From Biomaibacter acetigenes (GTDB taxonomy: Bacteria > Bacillota > Thermosediminibacteria > Thermosediminibacterales > Tepidanaerobacteraceae): a stretch of 64,000 bases of DNA. The stretch covers positions 3,100,001 to 3,164,000 of the forward strand of contig NZ_CP033169.1 of the NCBI RefSeq assembly GCF_003691585.1. The letters run 5' to 3'. The position numbers were made by a program, and so were the translations under genes. Every line of letters starts with the position of its first letter. Positions within the stretch are counted from its first letter, which is position 1. Under the pieces are notes generated by a model, which was given only the letters and a program-made list of their open reading frames with translations, did no database searches and was not told the origin of the DNA. Shown in pieces: positions 34,685 through 44,378 of the stretch.

Positions 34685-35766
34685 GCTCTCTCCTCCAATC
34701 TGGCGTATACCGGTTCTCCGCCCTGCGGGCTCCACACCTCGTCAGGATCCTGGCAGACTTCACGGATGGCGGATTCCTCCGAAGACATGTAGACCGTGTC
34801 CTGTTTTCTCGCCACTACCAGGGGCCGAAGCATTATCCTGTCGGTCATGCCTATCATGGAATTGGAATTGGAAATGATAATGCTGAAAGGCCCGTTCAAG
34901 AGGGCGCTGCCGTAGACCATCCTCAGGGCGGTCATGGCTTCCTTTTTGTTTTTATCCATCTCGTCGATTTCCCTCCAGAAGGGAGGAGCCAGGGCTGTGA
35001 GGGCAATATCCTGCGGAAGGTTGTGTTTTCTCAAGAGCAGGTCCAGCATGTATACTATTACCTCGGTATCGGTCATAAGGGTGCACTCATAGCCGAACAT
35101 CTCCAGATAGCGCTTGTTGATTCCGTAGGAGGAAATCTCGCCATTGTGCACCACGGCCCAGTCCAGAAGCCCGAAGGGATGGGCGCCGCCCCACCAGCCG
35201 GGAGTGTTGGTGGGAAAGCGACCGTGGGCGGTCCAGAGATATGCTTCATATTCTTCCAGCCTGAAAAACCGGCTTACATCCTCGGGGTATCCCAGGCCCT
35301 TGAAAATCCCCATGTTCTTGCCGCTGGAAAAAACAAATGCCCCGTTAAAGCGGATATTTATCCTCATTACCACCGATACCACAAAATCTTCCTCAGAAAA
35401 TCCCGAGGGTATCTTGCTTTTGGGAACCTCAAGAAAATATCTCCACAGGATGGGAGTATTCATAAGGCTCATTTTTTTACGGATGGGTATGGCTTCGCTT
35501 TTCACCAGCACCATTTTATCCTGTAAGAAGGTCTCCACCTCATCCTTTACACTCTCATCCTCAAACATTATATGGAAGGCATAATAATCCTTGAATTCCG
35601 GATAAATGCCATAGGCTGCAAATCCTCCTCCCAGGCCGTTAGACCTCTCATGCATTACGGCTATAGCATTGGTGATGACATCGCCGCGGATGGTTTTCCC
35701 CTTTTCATTCATGATTCCAACTACGGCACAGCCAGAAATATCCTTTGATTCAGCTCTTTTGAACAC
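34681..35766 (-). CDS. glutamate synthase amidotransferase subunit (class II glutaminase)
   Basis: 361 residues. Class II glutamine amidotransferase fold; the presumed nucleophile Cys is at 13 in DISGCAVVGIM, so a short N-terminal stretch is retained or removed. TAHGRFPTNTPGWWGGAHPF and VVHNGEISSYGINKRYLE are diagnostic. It releases ammonia from glutamine for the FMN subunit. GTG start at 35766 after GGGGAGG. First gene of the operon behind the ykkC-type leader. Confidence 0.92.
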   Translation of the reverse strand: MFKRAESKDISGCAVVGIMNEKGKTIRGDVITNAIAVMHERSNGLGGGFAAYGIYPEFKDYYAFHIMFEDESVKDEVETFLQDKMVLVKSEAIPIRKKMSLMNTPILWRYFLEVPKSKIPSGFSEEDFVVSVVMRINIRFNGAFVFSSGKNMGIFKGLGYPEDVSRFFRLEEYEAYLWTAHGRFPTNTPGWWGGAHPFGLLDWAVVHNGEISSYGINKRYLEMFGYECTLMTDTEVIVYMLDLLLRKHNLPQDIALTALAPPFWREIDEMDKNKKEAMTALRMVYGSALLNGPFSIIISNSNSMIGMTDRIMLRPLVVARKQDTVYMSSEESAIREVCQDPDEVWSPQGGEPVYARLEERA

Positions 35767-35784
35767 TTTTTCTCCTCCCCGCTA

Positions 35785-35935
35785 ATTTCAGTTAAATTAA
35801 AAAACCTTCCGAAAGATTCTCCCCTGGAACCCTCCGAAAGGCTTTTATCCTCACGGTGTAACCGGCGGTGCCGGCCGGTGCCGCTTGGTCCAGTCACCTT
35901 ACGCCGGAACCCTAGGCACCCTTCCAACAGTTTTG
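35785..35935 (-). promoter_or_regulatory. ykkC-class riboswitch (likely subtype 2a, ppGpp)
   Basis: The minus-strand leader has the ykkC core GGTGCCTAGGGTTCCGGC, GGTGACTGGACCAAGCGGC and GGATAAAAGCC. It runs into a terminator whose stem CCTTTCGGAGGG pairs with TCTTTCGGAAGG before six T. Class assignment is from the core motifs. The ppGpp subtype is inferred from the glutamate synthase target, a known association for subtype 2a; guanidine and PRPP subtypes are alternatives. The remainder of 35767-36113 holds AT-rich promoter-like sequence and the rlpA terminator. Confidence 0.8.
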
Positions 35936-36085
35936 TATAATTGTATACATATGTTCAATGATTTTTTATAATTATACAATCACTCTAATATATATGTCAA
36001 GATTTATTGTAAGGTTTTATGTTAATTTTATGTAAACATATGTCTGTCTGGGCGGGACAGAGGATGTAACAGCGGACAAAATAAT

Positions 36086-36120
36086 CGGGACAGAGAATTA
36101 TCCTCTGCCCCGGTTATGGT
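36086..36120 (-). terminator. terminator after rlpA-like gene
   Basis: Minus-strand CGGGGCAGAG, GATAATT, CTCTGTCCCG, ATTATTTT. The stem sequence resembles a diverged GAGTCAG/GGGACAGAG repeat, so the repeat may have been recruited as terminator. Confidence 0.65.
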
Positions 36121-36578
36121 ATTACTTCCATTTTCACTTCCGCAACGCCCTGCTCAACCATATCCACCTGTTCTGCGGCAGCCCGGGAGAGGTCTAAATG
36201 CCTTCCCGCCACATAGGGCCCCCGATCATTGATGGTTACCAGGACGCTCTTGCCGTTGGAAAGGTTAGTTACCCTGACTTTTGTGCCAAAGGCCAATTCC
36301 CTGTGAGCGGCTGTCAGGGCACTCTGGTCAAAGACCTGGCCGCTGGCCGTAAGTCTGCCGTCAAATCCGGGCCCATACCATGAAGCCCTTCCCGTAAGCA
36401 CACCGGCGGTAGTAGTCTTGATATTTTGTTTCACGGGCAAATATTCTTCTGCCCTGTCGGCAAATCTACTGACATCCGGCTGGAAAACCTCTTCATGACT
36501 TTCAACCCCCTTTATAGGCCCTCCGATGCAAAAAAACACCAGAAGGGCAAAGACCAGCCCCGCTATCTTTTTGCCCAA
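36114..36578 (-). CDS. RlpA-like double-psi beta-barrel cell-wall protein
   Basis: 154 residues. N-terminal signal or anchor helix (KKIAGLVFALLVFFCIGG), linker, then an RlpA/DPBB domain with GRASWYGPGFDGRLTASGQVF, TAAHRELAFGTKVRVTN and VTINDRGPYVAGRHLDLS, including the conserved Asp. RlpA proteins act on peptidoglycan glycan strands. It is controlled by a c-di-AMP riboswitch, the classic arrangement for cell-wall enzymes of Firmicutes. Confidence 0.9.
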   Translation of the reverse strand: MGKKIAGLVFALLVFFCIGGPIKGVESHEEVFQPDVSRFADRAEEYLPVKQNIKTTTAGVLTGRASWYGPGFDGRLTASGQVFDQSALTAAHRELAFGTKVRVTNLSNGKSVLVTINDRGPYVAGRHLDLSRAAAEQVDMVEQGVAEVKMEVIP

Positions 36579-36579
36579 G

Positions 36580-36712
36580 GCAATCCCTCCTTTCTACACC
36601 TCCGGGGTTAGCTGACGGGTTAGGATTGAAAGGTAACCCTTCCCGGAAAACCGGGATTCACCCCAAAAAATGGTTCCCCCGTATCCTCTTTTTCAAAGGA
36701 ATTCGGCGTCTT
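36580..36712 (-). promoter_or_regulatory. c-di-AMP (ydaO-yuaA) riboswitch
   Basis: Minus-strand motifs in order: GACGCCGAATTCC, GGGGGAACC, TTTTTTGGGGTGAATCC, GGGTTACCTTTC, AACCCGTCAGCTAACCCCGG, then GGAGGTG and the coding region. These match the ydaO consensus. It is expected to reduce rlpA expression when c-di-AMP is high. Confidence 0.92.
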
Positions 36713-36717
36713 TTAAT

Positions 36718-36752
36718 TATGAATAAAAAAAGTGAGGTATTATCCTCACTAA
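36718..36752 (-). terminator. terminator of ispD-ispF operon
   Basis: Minus-strand AGTGAGG, ATAATA, CCTCACT, TTTTTTT. Confidence 0.85.
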
Positions 36753-36782
36753 AATTATGTCCACTATGTCCTTTTTTATTCC

Positions 36783-37256
36783 TCATATTTTTTTTATCAT
36801 ACAGATAGCCTGGGCGGATATGCCTTCACCGCGGCCCTCGTAGCCCATGCCTTCAGTAGTGGTGGCTTTGACACTCACCTTGTCCTCTGATATATTCAAA
36901 GTTTCGGCGATGTTTTGCCGCATCTTTTGTATGTATGGCGACAGCCTGGGCCTCTGAGCGCATACCACCGAGTCGATATTCACCACGCCGAAACCGGCTT
37001 GCTTCAAAAGTTCACCGACTCTTTTTAAAAGCAAAAGACTATTGATATCCTTATATTGCATGTCGGTATCCGGGAAGTGCATCCCTATATCGCCCAGAAC
37101 TGCTGCCCCCAGCAGAGCATCATTTATAGCATGCACCAGCACATCAGCATCCGAATGGCCTAAAAGACCCTTTTCAAAGGGTATGGTCACTCCTCCCAGC
37201 ACCAGTTTTCTGCCCTCCACAAGCCTGTGGGCATCAAAACCTATTCCGACCCTCAT
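36783..37256 (-). CDS. ispF: 2-C-methyl-D-erythritol 2,4-cyclodiphosphate synthase
   Basis: 157 residues. MEP isoprenoid pathway, forms MEcPP. Begins [22 protein letters not shown] with the metal-binding DxH (FDAH), then [21 protein letters not shown]. The ATG at 37256 is chosen; the longer frame overlaps ispD. Four bases separate it from ispD. Confidence 0.96.
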   Translation of the reverse strand: MRVGIGFDAHRLVEGRKLVLGGVTIPFEKGLLGHSDADVLVHAINDALLGAAVLGDIGMHFPDTDMQYKDINSLLLLKRVGELLKQAGFGVVNIDSVVCAQRPRLSPYIQKMRQNIAETLNISEDKVSVKATTTEGMGYEGRGEGISAQAICMIKKI

Positions 37257-37260
37257 ACCT

Positions 37261-37962
37261 TTACCTCCTGAAGTCGCCGTAGCCCAGAGTGACCAGGGTT
37301 TCGGCAATCACTATGTCTTCGGGTGTGGTTATCTTGATGTTCTCATAAGCCCCTTCTATGACCCTCACCGGTAGCCCCATGCGCTCTACCAGTACCGTGT
37401 CATCGGTACCGTAAAACCCCTCTCTCCGGGCTCTTTCATGGGCTTCTAATATCAGGCGGTAATCAAAGCTCTGGGGAGTCTGCATGGCCCAGAGGGTTTT
37501 CCTGTCGGGGGTGTTTTCGATTATATTTCCTTTGCCTACCACCTTTATGGTATCCTTCACGGGTACCGCAACTCCGATGGCCTTATACTCCCGGGCAGCC
37601 TGTATGCTCTTTTCTATGATAGACCTTGTAATAAACGGTCTCACGCCGTCGTGAATAACAACAATATCGGTTTGAGGGGAAAGCTCCCTCAAACCGTTAT
37701 ATACCGAGTCCTGGCGTTCTGCGCCGCCTTCCACGATTTTCACTTTTTTAAACCGATACCTTTTTACAATCTCTTCCCGGGCATACTGAAGGTCGGCGCT
37801 TCCCACCACCAGTATAATCTCCCGGATTTGGTCGATAATTTCAAAGGTGCTCAGGGTATAGTATAGAATGGGATGACCCTTTATTATCAAAAACTGTTTG
37901 CTGATGCTGGCATTCATACGCTTTCCCCGGCCGCCGGCAGCTATGATGGCGCTTACATGCAT
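37261..37962 (-). CDS. ispD: 2-C-methyl-D-erythritol 4-phosphate cytidylyltransferase
   Basis: 233 residues. Third step of the MEP pathway. [22 protein letters not shown] nucleotide-binding motif at the N-terminus, [10 protein letters not shown] and the VKDTIK motif. ATG at 37962 (GAGGTGAAT upstream) preferred over the GTG at 37971, which lies inside the Shine-Dalgarno. Confidence 0.96.
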   Translation of the reverse strand: MHVSAIIAAGGRGKRMNASISKQFLIIKGHPILYYTLSTFEIIDQIREIILVVGSADLQYAREEIVKRYRFKKVKIVEGGAERQDSVYNGLRELSPQTDIVVIHDGVRPFITRSIIEKSIQAAREYKAIGVAVPVKDTIKVVGKGNIIENTPDRKTLWAMQTPQSFDYRLILEAHERARREGFYGTDDTVLVERMGLPVRVIEGAYENIKITTPEDIVIAETLVTLGYGDFRR

Positions 37963-37972
37963 AATATTCACC

Positions 37973-39064
37973 TCAGGTTAGGGATTTTGGCCTTGCAAAA
38001 ATCATCCTTCCGGCAGCGGTCTGAAGCACGCTCGTAACCATAACGCCAATGGTTTCGCCGATATGCTTTTTGCCTCCGTCCACCACTATCATGGTGCCGT
38101 CGTCAAGGTAAGCCACTCCCTGACCGGTTTCCTTGCCATCCTTGATCACCTGGACCACCATCTCTTCTCCGGGTAGCACCACAGGCTTTACCGCATTAGA
38201 CAGTTCGTTGATATTCAAGACCTGGACATTCTGGAATTCGGCCACCTTGTTAAGATTGAAGTCATTGGTTATTATCTTGCCGTCCAATATTTGCGCCAGC
38301 TTTACCAGCTTGCTGTCCACTTCGGCAATATCGTCGAAGTTGCCTTCATAGATCTCCACATCCACATTGAGTTCTTTTTGTATCTTGTTGAGGATGTCAA
38401 GCCCTCTTCGGCCCCGGTTCCTCTTGAGGGCATCCGAAGAGTCGGCGATATGCCTGAGTTCCTCCAGCACAAAACCGGGTATCACAAGGGTACCCTCTAT
38501 AAAGCCCGTCTTACAGATATCCGCTATTCGGCCATCGATTATAACGCTGGTGTCCAGAATCTTGGGCTTAACCCAGTTCACTATGGTGGGGGCTGTATTT
38601 TTTTTCTGGTTCAGCAGGTTTGGCAAATTGATGATGCCCGAAAGCTCTTCTTTTTTCTTGAGAGCCACACTGGCCCCAAGGTAGCCCAGCACTATATTGG
38701 CGATTATGGGAAGGTAGCCTCCTATCCATGGGATGCTTACAAAAGCCCTGACAAAAAGATTGGCCACCACAAGACCCATCATTAGCCCCAGGAAACCGTA
38801 AAGTATATCTCTCATGGGGGTCTTTTGAAGCCTGTTTTCAATCCACTCCTTGGCCTTGACGCCATCCCTTATTAGCCCCGAACTCAAAATAAAAAATATG
38901 ATTGCGAAAATTAAACCTCCGGCCAGTTCGGTAATAAGCGCCGGAATAGAATCAGGATCAATCAATTTTATAATTTTATTAAAATACAACGCCAGAGCCA
39001 ACAGCTGGTAGCCCAGGAAAAAACCTATAATAGCTATGGCTACGCGAATAATTTTATTAATCAC
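37973..39064 (-). CDS. yacL: membrane PIN-TRAM domain protein YacL
   Basis: 363 residues. Four N-terminal TM helices (about 1-150), a PIN domain with ILDTSVIIDGRIADICKTGFIEG and IITNDFNLNKVAE, and a C-terminal TRAM RNA-binding domain. A putative membrane-anchored RNase. In Bacillus it follows disA; here its upstream neighbour is carD and disA is missing. Start ATG 39064 after GGAGGTG. Confidence 0.92.
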   Translation of the reverse strand: MINKIIRVAIAIIGFFLGYQLLALALYFNKIIKLIDPDSIPALITELAGGLIFAIIFFILSSGLIRDGVKAKEWIENRLQKTPMRDILYGFLGLMMGLVVANLFVRAFVSIPWIGGYLPIIANIVLGYLGASVALKKKEELSGIINLPNLLNQKKNTAPTIVNWVKPKILDTSVIIDGRIADICKTGFIEGTLVIPGFVLEELRHIADSSDALKRNRGRRGLDILNKIQKELNVDVEIYEGNFDDIAEVDSKLVKLAQILDGKIITNDFNLNKVAEFQNVQVLNINELSNAVKPVVLPGEEMVVQVIKDGKETGQGVAYLDDGTMIVVDGGKKHIGETIGVMVTSVLQTAAGRMIFARPKSLT

Positions 39065-39202
39065 AGCTTCACCTCCTGGTTTAAATTATTGCCATTTTTC
39101 TTTGGTATTTTCTTTACAATTTACATTATATAATAAAATTTTATTTAAATCCACCCTAAAAATAGTAAAATTTGGCACGATCCCCACTTAAAAAAAATGC
39201 CT

Positions 39203-39679
39203 TCAGTTGAATGTACTTTCAATCAACTGAAGAGCCTCCTCTTCCCCTATACACTTGCTCAACACTATCTCACTGATCAGGATGTGCTTTGCATTTTCCA
39301 GCATCTTGCGCTCTCCCGTGGAAAGGCCCTTTTCCTTTTCCCGAAGGGCTAGATTCCTCACAACTTCTGCCACCTGGAATATATTTCCGCTCTTTATTTT
39401 CTCCATGTTTGCCCTGTAACGGCGGTTCCAGTTGGAAGACATCTTGCTTTTTTCGCCCCGCAGGATATTGAATACCTCCTGTATCTCCTCATCGCCGGCT
39501 ACCTGGCGGACTCCTATCTCCTTTATACTGTTAATGGGAATCATGACCTTCATGTCCCCCATGGGCATCCTCATCACATAGTATTTCTGCCTTTCTCCGA
39601 GTATTTCCTTTTCTTCTATGGCCTCGATTATACCCGCACCGTGCATGGGATATACAATTTTATCCCCTATATTGAACAT
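39203..39679 (-). CDS. carD: CarD family transcriptional regulator
   Basis: 158 residues. N-terminal RNA-polymerase-interacting Tudor-like domain (MFNIGDKIVYPMHGAGIIEAIEE) and helical C-terminal DNA-binding domain with NWNRRYRANMEKIKSGN. CarD/CdnL stabilises open complexes, often at rRNA promoters. The ATG at 39679 after GGAGG is used. Strong promoter at 39753-39781; divergent from the gene at 39910. Confidence 0.93.
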   Translation of the reverse strand: MFNIGDKIVYPMHGAGIIEAIEEKEILGERQKYYVMRMPMGDMKVMIPINSIKEIGVRQVAGDEEIQEVFNILRGEKSKMSSNWNRRYRANMEKIKSGNIFQVAEVVRNLALREKEKGLSTGERKMLENAKHILISEIVLSKCIGEEEALQLIESTFN

Positions 39680-39752
39680 CAAAGTTTCCTCCTTGAAAGC
39701 TTTACTAGTAAAAAAATAACACATTTCGGGCCATTTGTCAAGTTAAATTTTA

Positions 39753-39781
39753 ATTATACTACAATGTCTATCATGTGTCAA
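39753..39781 (-). promoter_or_regulatory. carD promoter
   Basis: Minus-strand TTGACA (39781-39776), 17 bp, TATAAT (39758-39753): full consensus. Confidence 0.85.
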
Positions 39782-39846
39782 TTAGTTTTTCTATTTTTCC
39801 CCCGGTTTTTTATTAAACATTCTGTCCTATTTTATGCCCGAATCGT

Positions 39847-39876
39847 TTGACAAAATCTCCATATGGCGTCTATAAT
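39847..39876 (+). promoter_or_regulatory. promoter of the gene at 39910
   Basis: TTGACA (39847-39852), 18 bp, TATAAT (39871-39876), consensus, 33 bp before the start codon. Confidence 0.85.
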
Positions 39877-39909
39877 AGATTCAGATAGAAAAAACAAGGG
39901 GGAGTTAGC

Positions 39910-40305
39910 GTGAAAGACCTGATCTGCGACGAATTTCAAGACACCGTTTCCAACTGTCTTGTGAGGCACCGGAGTATAATAGATGTACTTACAAAGATTC
40001 AGGAAACATCGGCCAGGGTCAACAGGGCGGTGGCAAAATCCGTCACCGGCTGCGGCTGCCTGGAAATAAATGCAAAAAAGCAGCAAATCCCCGGAAAGAT
40101 CAAACTCCAGGAATTAAGCTCTTACATGGACACCCACTTGAAAGGTAAACTTTGTCCTTCTTGCAGAGAGGTTCTTGAGCAGGAACTGGGCAATCATCTT
40201 TTTTATATTGCAGCCCTTTGCAATCTTTTGGATTTAAATATATATGATATCTTACTTACCGAAACTGAAAAGCTTTCAACATTGGGGTTATACAATATGT
40301 CGTAA
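39910..40305 (+). CDS. conserved-looking protein of unknown function with CGC and CPSC motifs
   Basis: 131 residues, GTG start after GGGGGAG behind a consensus promoter, so it is surely expressed. No signal peptide or membrane helix. An N-terminal helical part (FQDTVSNCLVRHRSIIDVLTKIQET) is followed by SVTGCGCLEINAKKQ and KGKLCPSCREVLEQELG: four cysteines in two pairs that could bind zinc. I do not recognise the family with certainty. It stands between radA and carD-yacL, where disA is found in Bacillus, but it shares no cyclase motif and is on the opposite strand. Confidence 0.75.
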   Translation: MKDLICDEFQDTVSNCLVRHRSIIDVLTKIQETSARVNRAVAKSVTGCGCLEINAKKQQIPGKIKLQELSSYMDTHLKGKLCPSCREVLEQELGNHLFYIAALCNLLDLNIYDILLTETEKLSTLGLYNMS

Positions 40306-40311
40306 GTTTCG

Positions 40312-40358
40312 GAGTTCGAAGTTCGAGGTTCGAGATTCGAACCTCGAACCTCAAATTA
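40312..40358 (-). repeat. heptamer element (locus J) at the radA stop
   Basis: TTC-type heptamers only: GAGTTCGAAGTTCGAGGTTC facing GAACCTCGAACCTC, forming a clean hairpin. On the minus strand the radA stop TGA is the first base triplet of the arm (TGAGGTTCGAGG). No AAATTTGCC core. Confidence 0.8.
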
Positions 40359-41691
40359 AAGCTACTTCCACCGCCTCTTTTACAGTCCTTACCCCTTCAA
40401 TCTTTATTTTCAAACCTTCCAGTTCCGCGGCATTTTCATAGGGGATTATGGCTTCTGTGAAGCCCAGTTTTGCGGCTTCCTGTACCCGCTTTTCCATGAA
40501 GCTCACCGACCTCACCTCTCCGGCAAGGCCCACTTCCCCTATAATCACCACGTTTTCGCGAACCGGCCGGTTTTTAAAGCTGGAAGCCACCGCCACTTCT
40601 ACGGCAAGGTCTGCGGCCGGTTCTTCTATCTTTATTCCTCCTACTATATTTATATATACATCCTCGTGCCCCATGGCATATCCCAGCTTTTTCTCCAGCA
40701 CCGCGATGAGGAGCACAGCCCTGTTATAATCCACGCCGGAGGTCTGTCGGCGGGGAATGTTGAATCCGGAGTCCGACACCAGGGCCTGCACCTCTACCAG
40801 GAGGGGTCTGGTGCCCTCCAGGATGCATGCCACCGCTGAGCCTGCAGTTTCCCGGGGTTTCCCGGCAAGCAGATACTTAGACGGGCTTTCCACTTCCGAA
40901 AGCCCCCTGTCCCTCATCTCAAAAATGCCTATTTCGTTGGTGGAGCCAAACCTGTTTTTTACAGCCCTTAGAATCCTGTAGGAATGATACCGCTCCCCTT
41001 CAAAATACAGTACGCAGTCCACCATGTGTTCCAGCAGCTTGGGACCGGCCAGATTCCCCTCCTTGGTGACATGTCCCACTATAAAGATGGCAGGTCCGGC
41101 TTCTTTCGAAAGCCTCATCAATCTCACCGTGGATTCCCTTATCTGGCTAACGCTGCCTGGACCTGACTCCAGTTCAGGAGAATAAATGGTCTGAATAGAG
41201 TCAATCACTACTACCGGAGGCTTTAGTTCCCTGACAGCGGCTTCAATGTTATTTATATCGTTTTCAGCCAGTATGTATAATTGCCTTCCCGCTATTCCGA
41301 GCCGGCTAGCCCTGAGCTTCACCTGTTTTGCCGACTCTTCCCCGGACACGTAAAGCACTTTTTTGTCCCTGCTCAAAAAACCGCAGGCCTGGAGCATGAG
41401 GGTAGATTTGCCTATGCCCGGGTCACCCCCAAGGAGCACCAGACTGCCGGGGACTATACCGCCGCCGAGCACCCGGTCTAGTTCCTTTATGTATGTAGTT
41501 GTGCGCTCTTCTTCAGAATAAATTACCTCATCCATGAGCTGGGGTTTTTTGCTGCAGGAGGCGGTTTTTTCTACGGGGTGTATTATCTCCTCCACAATGC
41601 TGTTCCAGCTCCCGCACTCGGGGCATCGGCCCATCCATTTCAGTGCGACGGAACCGCACTGCTGACATACAAATCTCTTTTTTTCCTTCAA
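40351..41691 (-). CDS. radA: DNA repair protein RadA
   Basis: 446 residues. N-terminal zinc finger CQQCG-CPECG (9-26), RecA-like ATPase with GGDPGIGKST, the RadA signature VKNRFGSTNEIGIFEM, and a C-terminal Lon-like domain. Helps process recombination branches. TTG start at 41691 following GGGGAAGCC. It is separated from clpC by a repeat element and a terminator. Confidence 0.96.
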   Translation of the reverse strand: MKEKKRFVCQQCGSVALKWMGRCPECGSWNSIVEEIIHPVEKTASCSKKPQLMDEVIYSEEERTTTYIKELDRVLGGGIVPGSLVLLGGDPGIGKSTLMLQACGFLSRDKKVLYVSGEESAKQVKLRASRLGIAGRQLYILAENDINNIEAAVRELKPPVVVIDSIQTIYSPELESGPGSVSQIRESTVRLMRLSKEAGPAIFIVGHVTKEGNLAGPKLLEHMVDCVLYFEGERYHSYRILRAVKNRFGSTNEIGIFEMRDRGLSEVESPSKYLLAGKPRETAGSAVACILEGTRPLLVEVQALVSDSGFNIPRRQTSGVDYNRAVLLIAVLEKKLGYAMGHEDVYINIVGGIKIEEPAADLAVEVAVASSFKNRPVRENVVIIGEVGLAGEVRSVSFMEKRVQEAAKLGFTEAIIPYENAAELEGLKIKIEGVRTVKEAVEVALI

Positions 41692-41702
41692 GGCTTCCCC
41701 TC

Positions 41703-41775
41703 CCCGTTATATCGGAAGTCGAAGGTCAGAGGTCGGAAGTCGGATTTGCCTACAACGGCAAATTTGATGAGTACC
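41703..41775 (+). repeat. heptamer/hairpin element (locus K) upstream of radA
   Basis: CGGAAGT CGAAGGT CAGAGGT CGGAAGT CGGATTTGCC, TACAAC, GGCAAATTTG. The expected pyrimidine arm is lost; the following 41776-41850 is unrelated sequence. Confidence 0.75.
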
Positions 41776-41882
41776 GAATGCCGTATTTAGTCGCCCGGCA
41801 CCAAACGCTGCGACAACGTTTCTCTGCTCTCGGCTTCTGCTTTATTATTATACCATAATCCGCCAGTGAGGTTAAGGTTCAA

Positions 41883-41922
41883 AAAAATGGAGATAGGTTT
41901 TTAACCTATCTCCGACTTTCGA
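41883..41922 (-). terminator. clpC terminator fused to a heptamer arm
   Basis: On the minus strand the clpC stop TAG is followed by GTCGAAAGTC, then stem GGAGATAGGTT, AAA, AACCTATCTCC and ATTTTTTTG. The first part is a heptamer repeat arm. Confidence 0.8.
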
Positions 41923-41923
41923 C

Positions 41924-44368
41924 CTATGCTTTGCGGTTTGTCACCGAAAATTCTTTTCTTGTAAATGTAAGCTCGCCGTCCCTGGCATCGATGAGCACGG
42001 TGTCTCCGGCGGAAATATTGCCTTTCAACATTTCCTCGGACAACCTATCTTCGATCCTCTTCTGGATTACCCGTCTGAGCGGTCTTGCACCGTACATCGA
42101 GTCGAAACCTTCCTTTGCCAGCAGGTCCTTGGCCGCATCGGTGACCTCTATGGCTATATCGTTTTCTTTTAACCTCTCGTTTACCTCATTTACCATAAGG
42201 GTGACGATAGCCCTGATGTTTTCTTCAGTGAGGGCATGGAATACAATGATTTCATCCACCCTGTTTAAAAATTCCGGCCTGAAGGTGCGTTTTAATTCAT
42301 CGAGCACCCTGTCTTTCATGCTGGCATAAGTTTTTTCTTCTTCCTGCTCGGGGGCAAAGCCTAAAACCCTGGATTTCTGGATCAGGTTGGCTCCCACGTT
42401 GGATGTCATTATGAGGATGGTATTTTTGAAATCCACAGTCCTTCCCTTGGAATCGGTCAACCTTCCATCTTCCAGTATCTGCAGGAGGATGTTGAATACA
42501 TCGGGATGGGCTTTTTCTATTTCATCAAACAGCACCACGGAGTAAGGTTTCCTGCGCACCTTTTCGGTGAGTTCTCCGCCTTCTTCGTATCCTACATATC
42601 CCGGAGGAGCTCCCACCATCCTGGAAACGGCAAATTTCTCCATGTACTCGGACATATCGAGCCTTATCATGGCTTCCTCGTCTCCGAACATGGCTTCGGC
42701 CAGGGCTCTGGCCAGTTCCGTCTTGCCTACGCCGGTGGGCCCAAGGAATATGAAGGAACCTATGGGTCTTGACGGGTCTTTTAGCCCCGCCCGGGCCCGG
42801 CGAAGGGCTCTGGCTATGGCCCTTACCGCTTCATCCTGACCTATTACCCTCTTATGCAGGATTTCCTCCATCTTGAGCAGCCTTTCGGATTCTTCTTCGG
42901 CCAGGCGCTTCACCGGAATGCCCGTCCAACTAGATACAATCTGGGATATGTCCTCTTCCGTGACCATGGTTTTATCCAGTTTGTGTTCCTTCTGCCATTT
43001 TTCCTTGAGGCTGTCCACCTTTGCTTTTATTTCTTGCTCCTTATCCCTGAGTCTGGCAGCTTTTTCAAACTCCTGGGCTTTTATGGCCGCATCCTTTTCC
43101 TTCCTTACCGCATCCAGTTCATCCTCCAGCTCTTTTAACTCCGGAGGTGCCGTGAGGGTCTTGAGGCGCACCCGGGATGCGGCTTCATCGATTAAATCAA
43201 TGGCCTTGTCAGGCAGAAATCTATCGGTGATATACCTGTGGGAGAGCTTTGCCGCAGCTTCCAGGGCTTCGTCAGATATCTTCACCCGGTGATGGGCCTC
43301 ATACCGGTCCCGAAGACCCTGCAATATGCTGATGGTATCTTCTACCGTAGGTTCTTCCACTGTTATAGGTTGAAAGCGCCGCTCCAGCGCCGGGTCCTTT
43401 TCCACATGTTTCCTGTATTCGTCAAGGGTGGTGGCTCCGATGGTCTGGAGTTCTCCTCGGGCCAGCGCCGGCTTTAAGATATTCGAAGCGTCTATGGCGC
43501 CCTCGGCGGCTCCGGCTCCTATGATGGTATGCATCTCATCAATGAAAAGTATAACATTGCCTGCCTGTTTTATTTCATTTATTACTTTTTTCAATCTCTC
43601 TTCGAATTCGCCGCGGAATTTGGTGCCCGCCACCAGGGAGGCCATATCAAGGCTTACCACCCTTTTATCCTTTAATATCTCGGGTACATCCTGCTCTATG
43701 ATCCTCTGGGCCAGGCCTTCCACCACGGCAGTCTTGCCTACCCCCGGTTCTCCGATGAGACAGGGGTTGTTCTTGGTGCGACGGGTAAGAACCTGCAGCA
43801 CCCTCTCAATTTCCTTCTGGCGCCCTATGACGGGGTCCAGCTTGCCCTCGGCAGCCAGCTCCGTGAGGTCCCTGCCGAACTGGTTGAGGGTGGGAGTATT
43901 GGCGGGCTTTTTATACGTGGAAACAGCCTTGGGATCGGCTCCCAGAAGGTTTAAAACCTCTGCCTGAGCCTTTTCCATATTTATTCCCAGGTTTGTCAGG
44001 ACCTGGGCAGCTACTCCCTCGCCTTCCCGGATTAGACCTAACAGAATGTGCTCGGTACCCACATAATTATGCCCCAGCTTACGGGACTCATCCAGTGCCA
44101 GTTCCATCACTCTCTTGGCCCTGGGTGTATAACCTATGGGGCCCTGAATGGTAAATGGCCCCACGCCTATCATCATTTCCACCTGCTGCCGCACCTTTTG
44201 TATGTCGACACCCATGTTTTTCAAAGCCCTGGCGGCAACCCCTTCACCCTCCCGGATAAGCCCCAGGAGCAGATGCTCGGTCCCTATCACATTGTGGTTT
44301 AGACGGCGCGCCTCTTCCTGGGCGTATGCCACCACTTTCTGCGCTCTTTCCGTAAACTTTCCGTTCAT
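41924..44368 (-). CDS. clpC: ATP-dependent Clp protease ATP-binding subunit ClpC
   Basis: 814 residues. Clp N-domain repeats ([17 protein letters not shown]), first AAA with GEPGVGKT, middle coiled-coil M-domain with UVR-like [12 protein letters not shown], second AAA with [16 protein letters not shown]. Unfoldase for ClpP and partner of McsAB. ATG at 44368 (GAGGTGAAAT upstream) rather than the GTG at 44377. Last gene of the ctsR operon. Confidence 0.97.
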   Translation of the reverse strand: MNGKFTERAQKVVAYAQEEARRLNHNVIGTEHLLLGLIREGEGVAARALKNMGVDIQKVRQQVEMMIGVGPFTIQGPIGYTPRAKRVMELALDESRKLGHNYVGTEHILLGLIREGEGVAAQVLTNLGINMEKAQAEVLNLLGADPKAVSTYKKPANTPTLNQFGRDLTELAAEGKLDPVIGRQKEIERVLQVLTRRTKNNPCLIGEPGVGKTAVVEGLAQRIIEQDVPEILKDKRVVSLDMASLVAGTKFRGEFEERLKKVINEIKQAGNVILFIDEMHTIIGAGAAEGAIDASNILKPALARGELQTIGATTLDEYRKHVEKDPALERRFQPITVEEPTVEDTISILQGLRDRYEAHHRVKISDEALEAAAKLSHRYITDRFLPDKAIDLIDEAASRVRLKTLTAPPELKELEDELDAVRKEKDAAIKAQEFEKAARLRDKEQEIKAKVDSLKEKWQKEHKLDKTMVTEEDISQIVSSWTGIPVKRLAEEESERLLKMEEILHKRVIGQDEAVRAIARALRRARAGLKDPSRPIGSFIFLGPTGVGKTELARALAEAMFGDEEAMIRLDMSEYMEKFAVSRMVGAPPGYVGYEEGGELTEKVRRKPYSVVLFDEIEKAHPDVFNILLQILEDGRLTDSKGRTVDFKNTILIMTSNVGANLIQKSRVLGFAPEQEEEKTYASMKDRVLDELKRTFRPEFLNRVDEIIVFHALTEENIRAIVTLMVNEVNERLKENDIAIEVTDAAKDLLAKEGFDSMYGARPLRRVIQKRIEDRLSEEMLKGNISAGDTVLIDARDGELTFTRKEFSVTNRKA

Positions 44369-44378
44369 TAATTTCACC

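Noticed and set aside
33428-34792. 454-residue open frame on the plus strand
   Set aside because: Antisense to the glutamate synthase FMN subunit, whose cluster motifs are clear. No Shine-Dalgarno or family motif.
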